From positions 11,138,275-11,202,274 of the forward strand of contig NC_134517.1 in assembly GCF_027942865.1 (NCBI RefSeq): DNA of 64,000 bases, written 5' to 3'. Below the pieces are notes generated by a model. It did not search any database. It was not told the origin of the DNA and was given only the letters and a program-made list of their open reading frames with translations. The position numbers and the translations under genes are program-made. Below are positions 35,600 to 46,799 of this stretch, one piece after another (position 1 is the stretch's first letter; each line of letters opens with the position of its first letter). The stretch comes from Odontesthes bonariensis (lineage: Eukaryota > Chordata > Actinopteri > Atheriniformes > Atherinopsidae).

Positions 35600-37466
35600 A
35601 GCTGAAAAGAGCAGATAGATAGATGGAGAGACTGTACAACAATGAGCATCATTTCATTTCATTGTTACTTTTGAAATAAATACATTTAGTAAATTGTACT
35701 TATATGTGTAAAGTCCACATTAGAAGGGTGACATTATCAGAAGCTTCCAACAACCTTACCTTCGGATTGATTAGTTTTAGCATGATGAAGTAAAAACATC
35801 TCAGAGGTCCTTGTCTGGTTGATTTGAATGCAACTGCCGAGTAAAATGAGGGAAATCTAGAGATGTGCCAAGCTTATAGAATCATCATCCTAAGGAGACT
35901 TGTGGTTGCCATTGTAGTAATAAGCAAGAGGACTGAATACTTACTGTATCAAATGACTCTACTAAATGGGATATTTGAGGTCTTTATATTCGTAAATTAC
36001 CAGAACACTCCAATAATTTGTTTTTGCTTTGTCATTTGTGGATAATTATGAATAGATTAATGCAAAGAAATTCAAACCACTTGAAGATAATTCTGAAACA
36101 TGATCAAATTAGGAACACTTTAATGGCTCTGTGCACATCAGCCAACAGTCTTCTGAGAGGGATTTGTAGTATGTGTGCAGGCTATTTGTTTTTCTTATCT
36201 CAATGTGGTGAACACTAACTTTGACAGAGCAATAATGGGATCAAAGTCTGGTCTCAACTGAATTGAACTGAATGAATTAACTGAATAACACTTTATTAAT
36301 CCTCAAATAGAAATGATATTGCTGCATTATAAACAGACAAACAAATAAGTAAGTAAGCAAGTTAATAGATTAAGAAATAAACATCACATTCACGTTCCCA
36401 ATGATGATGTAGAACTTTATCCACCTTGCTCCTCCTTACATCTTCAACTTGTCTGTATTTTGGGTCTTACATCAGGTATTACCTGGGCTTTGAAAAGCTC
36501 AATAATAGATTCCCCGCTTGCATGGTTCCTTGTTATAACTGATGTTAAAGGGGCACCAGAGTTCCCAGCAGATATCATTCCAGCAGGTTGACACCGAAAT
36601 CATCTTAGAAAAATCTTTCAAAAATCAGTGTTATCGCTTCTAACGATTAAGGATTAGACAAAGGATCACTTATGTGGTTTTAATAAAGCATGAACCTAGG
36701 TTAGGGTCAGGCATAACTGGGCTGTGGTAAGAGGTTGGGTTAGGCTGTTCACAATGAATTGAAGTCAATACAATTGCCTAGTAAGAAGAGCTTTGCATGT
36801 TTATGCATGTCTCTCAGTGAGGGAGAGTGTTTTCTTTTATTTTTTCATGGCATACCATTATGATATACCAGTTTGGTAAGTACATCTGACAAAGGAGCGG
36901 GCGAACAGGAGGATGAATCCAGATGCTTGTTGCTTCATTCTGACAAGGTAAGACATCCACCATTACTGAATTCAGAGGACAGTAATTTCTTAATAATGAG
37001 CTTCTTTTTGTGTCCAAAGTCATATATTATCTTTCAGAATAGGAAGATGCTTGTTTCAAGCTTGAAAATGTGTTGAAATATTTGGTTTGCCAAGTAATTG
37101 CTTTCATCCTACTTTTGGAAAAAAAAGCAGATATTGCAAAGTAAAAGCTTTTAATTATAAAAAGGTTGTTATTAGCATGTATAAAATCACTGTGCACAAA
37201 ATGATCGTCACTGGCACTCAATGACATTGTAGAAGTAGTTTTTGATTAACTGGCACTTTGTTGTTGCCTCTCTATGTCCCGCCATGTCAAACCCAGACCT
37301 GTCAGACTTGTTCGGTGAGTCAGCCCCAAACAAGTCAGTAAAGTGTGCTGTTAGCAAGCTGGCTGACCTCAGCAGAAGTGGTCATTCTTTGAAAGTGTTC
37401 GTATCATTGAATCTCCTCCAAATGTGATGGCAGCTGTTACTGCGGTTCTCTAAAAGGACAGGAGTG
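35600..37466. other. Head-to-head intergenic region traf3ip1 / AGR gene
   Basis: About 2.1 kb separates the two divergent start codons. It contains a LINE-type tail fragment at 36281-36360 (cactttattaatcctcaaat) and AT-rich sequence. The 5' UTR and promoter of the AGR gene must lie near the right end or upstream, but I see no clear TATA or initiator. Confidence 0.4.
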
Positions 37467-40400
37467 ATGCTTCGCTGGGTCCTGTTTGCTTTTCTCGTCG
37501 GCGTTTGTGCCTGTGCTGGAGAAGAGAAAAAGAAGAAAGTGAAGTCTCAGTCCTTGTCAAGAGGTCGGCCATACAAACTGCATCATTTTGGTTTAAGTCT
37601 TTTCTTAAATTAGGACAAAAGATTCATAGCCAGTTTGTGTTTATTCACGACACGCAACTTTAGTTGGAGTTTTGCTTGTGAGGAACTCTTCAAATATGTT
37701 TGAAGCATGGAGCAGATCACCCATTTGTTGCTGACTTTTATTGTGTTGTCCTTTAGGGTGGGGTAGTAATATTAGATGGGTCCAAAGTTATGATGAGGGC
37801 CTATCAAAAATGGTCAAAAGGTAAGACTTTTATAACATTCCTTAAAGTTAATTCATTTTGTTTTGATACATTTGTTCAGCCTCTGTTACAGTAAGACAGC
37901 TTCATTGCTGTCCTTTTAAAGCAAAGAGTGTATTTTTATGACTTATTTGCAATCTGGCACTTATATTAGTTTTATGAGTGGTTCGGTTTCATGTGACTGC
38001 ATTCACATCCATCAGCGTGTTTATTGTGTGGAGGATTGTATGGAGTTGTTTCACTGTTGTTTCCCTCTCCCAGTCAGAAACCTCTGATGGTCATTCATCA
38101 TCAAGAAAACTGTCCATACAGTCAAGGTACTGCAGTTACTTTGATTTATTAAGAAGAAAAAACAAGATTGTATGTAAAGATATAAACCTGCAAAACTGGT
38201 GCTCTCCTTATCATCCAGACCATGGTTTCTCTTGAAGCACAATAGTTGTATCCCTTAATACCTGCAATGCGGGAAATGATGTATGGGTGAGAATTGTGTC
38301 CATTAATCACTCAGCTGGTTTCCTGGAAGTTAGCTCAGTAGAAGCCTTTAACACACAAATAATAAAGACCACCTGCAGGGTAAAGTCTGCCTCTTACTTT
38401 ATACTGTATCAGGTCTGAGCAAAGAAGTTTTCTTCAGTCAGCCTTCGAATGTCCGAACATACAAGCAGATACTCATTTGATTGTGAAAACCTGTCATTGA
38501 TCATTTATTTGGCTAAAAGCTCACTTCTAATTTGTCCAATATTTACAATTGTGGAATAATGTGTTGTATAGAAAATGAGTCTGAACTGTCCTAAATGCCT
38601 ATCTTACGCCTAACTTCTCCTCTGTGTTTGTTAGAGAACAGAAGAAAGTTGCATTCATGACCTAGAAGTGCATGTATTCTTTGTTGACATGTTTTTTTTC
38701 TTTTTTTTTTTTTTTTGGTGCATACATTTTCTATACTACTATCATGACTACTACAAAGCTAGCCGGTGTACACATGAGACTAAATTAAACTATTTCAACA
38801 GCACTGAAGAGGGTTTTTGTTGCTGATAAAACCATCCAGAAAATGGCCAAAGAGGACTTCATCATGCTCAACCTTGTGGTAATTAAAGATGTGTTACACA
38901 TAATGTGGAGAAAATGTATTCAACTGTAACAGCCTTAAAAACAACAACAACAACAAAACGCTGTCAAGAACAGGATGTGCAGCTGGTGTTTCAGCTGGAA
39001 TTTACATTCTATGTGCATTGTTTTAATGCTTCAGCTTTTATTACTTTGTAACTTTTTTTTTTCTGTTAGCATTTAGAAATCATATGAAAGATGTAATTAA
39101 TTTCTGTATTACTCCTCAGGAAGAGACTCAGGACCCGAATCTGGCACCTGATGGCTACTATGTTCCCCGTATTCTCTTTGTTGGTGAATACTTTCATCAT
39201 TCATCATAATTAAAATCCAATCAAACAATCAGAATCTTTACAATAACTTAAAATAACTGACTATTTATTTGATCTATGACCCAATGAGATTTGACCAAAT
39301 CTAATTTAGTCTGACCAGTCTCATGCTGGTATACTGACAAATGTGAATTCAAGCATTCAAGATTTTCATCAGTAATGTGGAAAGTGTTAAAGTATGATGG
39401 ACGTAGTTTTTCTTCTTTTTTGTTCCCACATTGTGTTTGCTCTGCTAGCCAGTTACTTTTAATGACTGTCACAGAGACATCAATACAAAACATTTCAGTC
39501 AAATGATGTGGATCTTTTTCTGGAGCTGATGATGAGTGTCACTCTGCAGACCCGTCCCTGACTGTGCGTGCAGACATTGTGGGAAAGCACAGCAACCGCC
39601 TCTATGCCTACGAGACGGGTGACTTGGAACACTGTGAGTGACTGTAAACTCTTCTTAGTAACAGTTTGCTTAACTCACCTGTCAGCAGCCTGCACACAGG
39701 CCAAAAAAAAAAAGGCTATCCCTCCATCCAACATGATTCTGAGGAGTTGGAAGAAATTTGGCAAGTGCACATTCTGTTAAAGGGGAAGTTTTTTTGTTTT
39801 TTTTAAACCTGGACCTTATTATGGCATAAAATACGTTCATCTTTATTTTACAGTGACTAAAACCAAATGAAACGATGACAATACCTAAGTACTACACTTA
39901 CCACTGCATCGCTCTACAGAGTGGGCACTGTCGAGTTAAAGAGATAGTTCGCCTCTTTTGACATGAAGCTGTATGACATCCCATATTAGCAATATCATTT
40001 ATGAACATTGACTTACCCCCCGCTGCGTCCTGTGAGCTGAGTTCCAGCTGAGTTTTGGTGTTGACGAAGGTAGTCCGGCTAGTTGGCTGGGGCTAAAAAA
40101 ATAAAGCGTCTTGCTTCTTAAAACAATATGCGTTCAAAAGAGTAATACATTTGCATCACAAAATCGTCCATCCAGAAAAAGTCGGACCTCACATGGCTTG
40201 GCGCTATTTTTGCCTCCCTTGATATCAATGCGTACAGCCACCTAGCGATAGCCGCACCTGTTACGGTGTTTACTGCTCGGAAGCAGAGGAGTGCTCGGTC
40301 TGCACAGTTTACACAGCCCGTAGTGATACAAAGGTAGAGAGAAATAGCGCCAAGCAATGTGAGGTCTGACTTTTTCTGGAGGGACGATTTTGTGATGCAA

Positions 40401-40791
40401 ATGTATTACTCTTTTGAACGCATATTGTTTTGAGAAACTAGCCGGACTACCTTCGTCAACGCCAAAACTCGGCTGGAACTCGGCTCACAGGATGCAGCGG
40501 GGGGTAAGTCAATGTTCATAAATGATGTTGCTAATATGAGATGTCATACAGCTTCATGTCAAAAGAAGCAAACTATCCCTTCAACTTCTTGAACCTGGAT
40601 TTAGATCCATTTCAACTCCACCAACTAATCAAAAGCACCACCATCTGCAGCTCATAGTGACATGTTCATGGACTGCTCCACTGTCAGAAAAGAAAGAGCA
40701 CTGCGGCCTTTGTTCTCACTTCTCCTTTTTTCTCTCAACAGTGTCTGGAAACATGAGGAAAGCCAAAGTCCAGTTGCACAATGAACTCTAA
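37467..40791 (+). CDS. Anterior gradient (AGR) family protein, complete (7 exons)
   Basis: Exons 37467-37563, 37757-37820, 38074-38126, 38802-38878, 39120-39183, 39550-39633 and 40742-40791 join to 162 codons plus TAA. AGR proteins are ER-resident thioredoxin-fold members of the PDI family that help fold secreted proteins such as mucins. Residues 1-17 are a signal peptide. The family signature LSRGWG (residues 30-35) is followed by the thioredoxin-like strand [16 protein letters not shown]67 is the single active-site cysteine (CPYS; human AGR2 has CPHS). Then come [20 protein letters not shown] and the C-terminus HNEL, a variant ER-retrieval signal (KTEL in human AGR2). Whether it is agr1 or agr2 needs phylogeny, so no symbol is given. 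Intron 6 holds MITE copy 2. Confidence 0.92.
39936..40584. mobile_element. Palindromic TTAA MITE, copy 2, in AGR gene intron 6
   Basis: Arms begin ttaaagagatagttcgcctc and end aactatcccttcaa. Both arms and the inner atgcgttcaaaagagtaat segments are present, but the right arm has lost about 35 bp (agcgtcttgctt region). The interior differs from copy 1 (tagtgatacaaaggtagaga). It ends 157 bp before the final coding exon. Confidence 0.87.
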
Positions 40792-40851
40792 CGTGGCTTT
40801 GCATCTCAGGGACGTGTCTGCGTTGAACTGTTCAACTACTTTTCAGGGCTC

Positions 40852-40857
40852 AATAAA
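40852..40857 (+). terminator. AGR gene polyadenylation signal
   Basis: AATAAA 61 nt after the stop codon, within gctcaataaaaccaaaac; it predicts a short 3' UTR. Confidence 0.7.
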
Positions 40858-40869
40858 ACCAAAACAAAG

Positions 40870-41890
40870 TAAAGAAAAAAAAGGAAAATGGAATCTTTTT
40901 TATACCAGAGTAACTGGCTGTTCATAGTTTACTACACACAAGCTTAAAGTTTAAACTCCAAACACTTTGTTTAGCTGAGTAAAACAAACTTCAATTCAAT
41001 TTTAGAATTTAAATATATAATATATATGATCCCTCAGCTTTAGTCTTCCTTAAGTCTTGATTCTTTATTTATCGATAAACAACTGTTTATGATATCATCG
41101 TCCCAATTAAAATGAAAAAAAATCAAAAGTTTGGTTCCCAGCCCCCTTTTTCTTAAGATTTGATGAAAGCTTAGCACACAGGTCCCAGCGAAGCTGTGAA
41201 AGAGACAACAGAGCGTTCCCTCAGAGTTACTGAAGCTTTCCAAAACAGCTCCACAGAGGCCACTATCAAATGCTGCATTCAGGGGTTTTTTTGTTCCACC
41301 TGATAACAACAGGGAAAGAATGTAATCCCAGGAGCCAAAACCTGGAAAACAAGATTTCATCACACGGATGGTGGCACGTCTCTGACACCAGGTGGCAGTA
41401 TGACACAGCTGGCAAAAGGTGGAGGAGTGGCGCAGATATTTATCCTACATAATGAACAATCGGAAGTAAGAATTGATTTTTAGAAGGTAATATACAGCAT
41501 TTCATTATATATATTAAATAAATGTAAAAAAAATTATATATTTTAATGATCTGACTTATTCAATGACTTGAAAAAATTCTCCTTCTTCTGTTCTTGAAGC
41601 TTGACAGACACGTTATCACGAATGCAGGGATGACTCTAACAGTCCTACCTTGCATATACAGGAAAATGGGACTATGCTGTGGCCGAAGGAACAACCTAGA
41701 CGCAGTTCTCTGCTGTCATAGCTCAGATTAATGAGCTGTATTTAACTGTTTTCGCTCCAGTGCGGTGCATTCCCCGTTTTTAAAGAAAAAGGACACAGAG
41801 AGCTGCAGTCATGGATCTGCAGGTTATTGTTCTACAAGCTTCAATTAGAGTCAACATACACTCAAAACTCTACTGTAGCTAACAAGGTGC
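40870..41890. other. Intergenic, no gene seen
   Basis: AT-rich sequence downstream of the AGR gene. Open frames at 41040-41363 and 41270-41452 have no recognisable domain or codon pattern. Confidence 0.4.
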
Positions 41891-41894
41891 ATCG

Positions 41895-42060
41895 TAGGCA
41901 AGGCAAGGCCATTTTATTTATAGAGCACAATTCGTACACAAGGTAATTCAAAGTGCTTTACAGCTACATAAAATCAGAAGAAGGCAATAAAATCATTAAA
42001 AAGAAATAAAAAATAAAAAACCCATTAAAAATAATCATTCATTAATTAATTTAAAAGTGA
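41895..42060 (-). repeat. Teleost SINE/LINE tail, reverse orientation
   Basis: ggcaaggcaaggccatttta with tttatagagcac and caaagtgctttacagctaca is the reverse complement of the tail at 8318-8376. A-rich sequence follows. Confidence 0.55.
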
Positions 42061-42769
42061 AGAGTGCAGATAAAATACTTTCAGGTGTCATATGCACAGC
42101 TAAATAGAACTGTAAAACCCTTTCATTTTGCATCTACTTGAATTCCTCACAAAGCTGAACACAAAGGGAACATTTTAAATGGGTCAGAAAGTTTCATTCC
42201 TTGATATTGTTTTCCTCGGTATGTACTCAAGGAGCTTGCACAGAAATTAATGCATTATTCACACCTCTGTTGCATTTTGCTCTTTTCTCCACTGTCAACT
42301 CAGACGTGTGAAGCGTGTCAGCGTTTCCCTTGTGTTTTTCAGTTCTTAGTCCTTTTGTTGCACCTCTTGAGATTAAGAAGCTCTTAAGAATTTCCAAATG
42401 TCTCTACCCCACTTTTTAAAAATGTCTTCACAGGTTTACACTTGTAAATTCACGACAAATGTTTTCTTCTGCATAGACTTTCCATCTTGGGTCTGGCAGT
42501 TCCCTCTCTGGGTTCACTGCGGAGCTGTTTCTGTGCTCTATGGTGGAAATTCTGTTTCCAAAATCCTCTCCACCTTCTCCATAATCTGCTGTACTCTTTC
42601 AGAAATATATCTCCAGCATTGTTCAATGCGAGATAAAGTTTTATTGGATGAAGTGTAAAAAATGGCAAATTACATATACATTTTACACATCAGGATAGAA
42701 TGAAAAATCAACTGATCCTGACCAGGTCTTGAAATTAGATATATACAACCTTAGATGCACAGCAACACT

Positions 42770-44350
42770 TGAAATATTACACCGTGTCATTATTCATTTA
42801 TTGAAAACTAAGCCAAAATACAGAAACAGAGTACGAAACCTAAGTTACTACTTGAATAGGAATTAAGAAAATAAGTAGCAGCCAAGTGCGACTAATCAAA
42901 TGTATTCGTTTGATTGATCATCAGTAAGTGTGAGCACCTCTATAAATGTAGAAGTTTAGTTTTGTAGTTTTGTAGTTTGCTGCTCTGCAGCATTCAGGTG
43001 TGCGTTAACACGATGCCAAGGAGGAAAGACATCAGCAATGGTCTTAGAGAAGCAACTGTTGCTGCTAATCAATCTGGGAAGGGCTATAAGGCCATTTCCA
43101 AACTATTTGGAGTCCATCGTTCTACAGAGAGAAAGATTATTCACAAGTGGAAAACTCAAGAGAATCTGCAAAAGACACAGGAGCTCCATTTCAGACTCTA
43201 CAGGCCTCAGTTAGCATCTTAAATGTAAGGTTCATGACAGCACAATTAAGGCCTCGGTGTGCTTCTCCGTCGCTATTCGTCAATCCGTCTCCGTAGTCAC
43301 GGAGAGGCTCTCCGTCCTTTCGAAGTTCTCCGTCGGGCTGTCGGATACGCAAGGCAGTTCACCTCCCGATCAGTAGGCGTCGCTACGCTAGACGACCCAA
43401 TCTCATGACGTCTATCTTGAAAAGTCGTTGATTGATTGTTTACCTCCCGGCTCCGTTCCACTCCTCACAGTGAACGATGGCGACCGAGAGAGAAAGACTG
43501 TTGTTGGAGTTGGAGGTTATTGATGTTGAAATGCAAATAATTTTGACCAAACTTTGACCGGCACACAGTAAACTCTTTCAAAAATGCCGGTGTTGTTGTT
43601 CTGAGAGGAAGGAGCTAAACTGGAAAAGTGATTCCGGAAATGATGTTGTTAGCCGACCAATCACAACCCTTGCGGTCTCCTTCTCCTCGACGGATAGATA
43701 GGAATTTTGGCCGACGCACGCAAGCGACGGAGAACATCTCCGGGGAGAGTCTCCGTTGACGGAGAGGGGTCTCCGTCGCTCTCCGTAGGCGACCATAAAT
43801 CAGCCTTTAGAGTTTGCAAAGCTGCATCTGAACAAACCATAAAAACTATTGTTGTGGAAAAAAACCAACAAACACCTCATACCAGCTGTCAAGCACGGTG
43901 GTGGAGGGCTGATGATCTGGGCTTGTTCTGCAGCCACAGGACCTGGGCACCTTGCAGTCATTGAGTCCACCATGAACTCCTCTGGATACCAAAGTGTTCT
44001 AGAGTCAAATGTGAGGCCATCTGTCCGACAGCTAAAGCTTAGAGGAAATTGGATCATTCAAAAGAACAATAATCTCACAGTGGTAACACATTTACAACAG
44101 AATGTCTGAAATTGAAAATAATCGAGGTGTGCAGTGGTCCAGTCAAAGTCCAGAGCTCCACCTGATGCAGAGACGGGACCTTTAGAGAGCTGTGCGTAAA
44201 CGAATGCCCGCAGACCTGAACTGAAGCAACACTGTTAAGACGAGTGAGACAGAATTTCTCATCAAACGATATGAGAGACTGGTGACATCACACTGAAAAC
44301 CATTACTTTTTCATACAGCTTCTGCATTTTGCTTAGTTTTTGCTCCACAG
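42770..44350 (+). mobile_element. Tc1/mariner relic interrupted by a Harbinger MITE
   Basis: The left inverted repeat starts near 42770 (ttgaaaactaagccaaaata) and its counterpart is tgcattttgcttagtttttg near 44321. The transposase N-terminus starts at 43013 (MPRRKDISNGLREATVAANQ), with the helix-turn-helix part up to about 43200. After an insertion (about 43248-43800) the gene resumes and includes KHGGGGLMIWACSAATGPGH, part of the catalytic region, followed by frameshifts and stops. It is the most complete Tc1 copy in the window but clearly dead. Confidence 0.85.
43248..43802. mobile_element. PIF/Harbinger-like MITE nested in the Tc1 relic
   Basis: The segment from aaggcctcggtgtgcttctc to gaccataaatcagccttta breaks the Tc1 sequence, which continues directly after it (agtttgcaaagctgcatctg). 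Both ends carry many cctccgtcgc-type motifs in inverse orientation, and the right end, reversed, begins aaggctgatttatggtcgc as in a common fish Harbinger family. The left end has decayed. Inside, 43478-43558 encodes MATERERLLLELEVIDVEMQ then a stop. Confidence 0.65.
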
Positions 44351-44359
44351 CAGCGTAAC

Positions 44360-45870
44360 ATTTCAGGTTTTGTTGTTCAACTTTTATTATGTTCCGATTC
44401 TGAAAACCTTGGTTTTTCACATGACTGTTCAAGCAGACTCAACATGCACATGTAAAATACAGATGTAAAATACGTCAAAAACGTACACACATCTGGCCAG
44501 CAAGTGTAGACACACTGATGACTTCTGTTAATGCACATACACCCATACCCAAACCTTTTTATTTGTTTTTTCTACACCAAAAGATTGGTCTAAAACTACT
44601 GCAGGCCTGCATGTCTCTTTCGATTAATATATACCAATCCTGTCAGATGTTTTTCCTTCGAACCTTAGCTAAACGAGTCAGGGAGATGTCAGTGTTCAGA
44701 CATCCTGGAGGACAGAATGACTGAAGGAAATATCCCAATATGTAAACTGACAAGCTGCTGATGCCCCCATCCCCAAATTTAATACATTCCTTTTCTAAAT
44801 TGACCTAAATACTTAACTTTACACATTCATGTATAGGTGTTTTTATGGTAATCAGCACATGTTTCTAAACCATTTGAAAAAGACTACATCATTTGAGTGC
44901 AGTATTTTTCAGCCCTCTTTTCTCAAGAGACTGAGTATTGGCAAAATAGTTTGCCAATAGTGTGGTCCGATGAACTTCTCTGTGCCTCGGTTTGCTTGAC
45001 GAGGCCTTTGTTATGACACAGCTGAAGTATGTAGCGCTTTTGAGCTTCTTTATCGCGGAAAAACAACCTATTTCTTATATTTTCGAAATTGGCCCCGTAC
45101 AGTTGCATTGGCTGCGTTTCTAACAAAACACTTCAAAATAGCCAACTTCGGAATGCCGCGGTCTTTCGGAGAAAGGCTCATCACCCATATAAATTATGTG
45201 GCATGACCATGTGATGCTCAAATTATCATTTTACGCCGAACCATTCCTTTAATGCAGGGAATAATCTTAAAATGAAAGTTTTTAACTAACTGCACCAAAT
45301 ACAACAGAAGGTAAGTCGAGGTGCATCCACCCACCAGAACAAAAATATTTGATCATTGAGTATAAGTATAGCATGATAAAAATACTCCATTACAAGTTAA
45401 ATTAAATTAAATTAAAAGTAAAAATGTCTTCTCTTATGCTGATATATTATTATATTCAACATCATTAGATTAATAATACTGAAGCATCAGCGTGTTAGCT
45501 GTATGTTACTGCTGTGGCTACTGAAGGCGGTGCAAGTTTTAAGTATGTCGTTTCACCTACAGGGACGGCAGAATAATCTGAGGGGTTGTGAGATGAGCTA
45601 AAAGGGAGGAGAGGAGATTAATACCAGCAAAAAGTACTTCAGCAGAGTGCTTGAGTAAACGTACTTCAACACGTTTTTTTGTTCGAAATGACCAAACAGG
45701 TTAAGGTTAGACTCATGGGCATTTCAACATCATAGCAAATGTCAGTCTCAAATGTCTCGTAAACCACAAAATGGTAGTAAAGCTACTTTGGCTATCCCCT
45801 TCAATTTGGTTTAGCATTTAATACTATAAGGGAGAATATGTTAAGTATCCAAATATAAGTGGAAAAAGAA
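44360..45870. other. Intergenic with possible transposon end
   Basis: No gene recognised. At 45230-45255 cgccgaaccattcctttaat has the look of a TTAA-ended transposon terminus, but I could not find its partner end. Confidence 0.3.
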
Positions 45871-45875
45871 ACAAG

Positions 45876-46798
45876 GGGCCTCATGCAACAACCGTTCGTA
45901 CGCACATATTTGTTCTTAAGTCGTGCGTACGAGTGATTTAAGAGAATTTGCGCATTCACCAATCTTTTCGTATTTTACGTTTTCTTTCAGATACGAACAG
46001 AATTTACGAGTGATTTACTGAGCTGAAGGCCAGGTGGGTGTGTCTCGATACAGGGGGGGGGCAAACTGCTCTATAGCTCAGAGAAGGCATGCCAGATTTG
46101 CACAATATTGCCATGAACGAGGGTCTCCTACTACCTGAACCAGCCCAGGCAGACCAGAAGGTGTGGTGCCAGAAGACCCCCCTCATGGACCGCCCCATCA
46201 AAGAGCCATCATGATGAGACAACAACTGATTGCACGGCTTTAGTTGCAGTCATCGAGCGCCTGCCCATGGCGAGACGTTTTTTTTTTTTAAGCCATTTTC
46301 ATATCAAACCATTTCTTCTTTATTTCGGTAACATTACGAACTACAGGTGACACGGAATTAACAGCACTCGTAATTGCTTCCCATTTCTTGGCTTTAGCAG
46401 GTCACATAATTACACTGCTGACACTGCTAAAAATGACAGATTTTCCTTTCTGGATCTCTGAAAGCAGAACTTCAATCTCAGAGCCCGTAAAGTTGTTCTT
46501 TTTGCGCCTTGATGCCATTCTCATGACTGAACACTCAACACTTCCTGGCACAGGAGAGAGGAAGCACAGCCTTATGTGGTATTATTTAGGGCGTAGAGTA
46601 TGCAAATTTACTATCCTCGTGCACGTGCATTTTAATACGCACGGGTGGCATTCACCATTTACGCAGGTCGTTTACACACTTTTTCCGAAGTTAAGAGCGT
46701 TTGTTGAATCTGACGTGGCGTGTTCGTACGAGACCTTCGTACGAAAAAAGTAAGAGAAATTTAGAATAAAAATACGAAAATGTTTTTGTATGAGGCCC
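45876..46798 (-). mobile_element. PIF/Harbinger-like element with Myb-like exon relic
   Basis: Ends gggcctcatgcaacaac and gtttttgtatgaggccc are imperfect inverted repeats, with extra internal copies of ttcgtacg near both ends. On the minus strand from 46519 an ATG opens MASRRKKNNFTGSEIEVLLS then EIQKGKSVIF, the start of a Myb/SANT-like DNA-binding domain found in Harbinger partner proteins. No intact transposase. A clean 3-bp duplication was not found. Confidence 0.72.
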
Positions 46799-46799
46799 A

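Noticed and set aside
37242-37427. Open frame starting MINWHFVVAS.. just upstream of the AGR gene
   Set aside because: No family resemblance, and the AGR signal peptide starts at a separate ATG at 37467.
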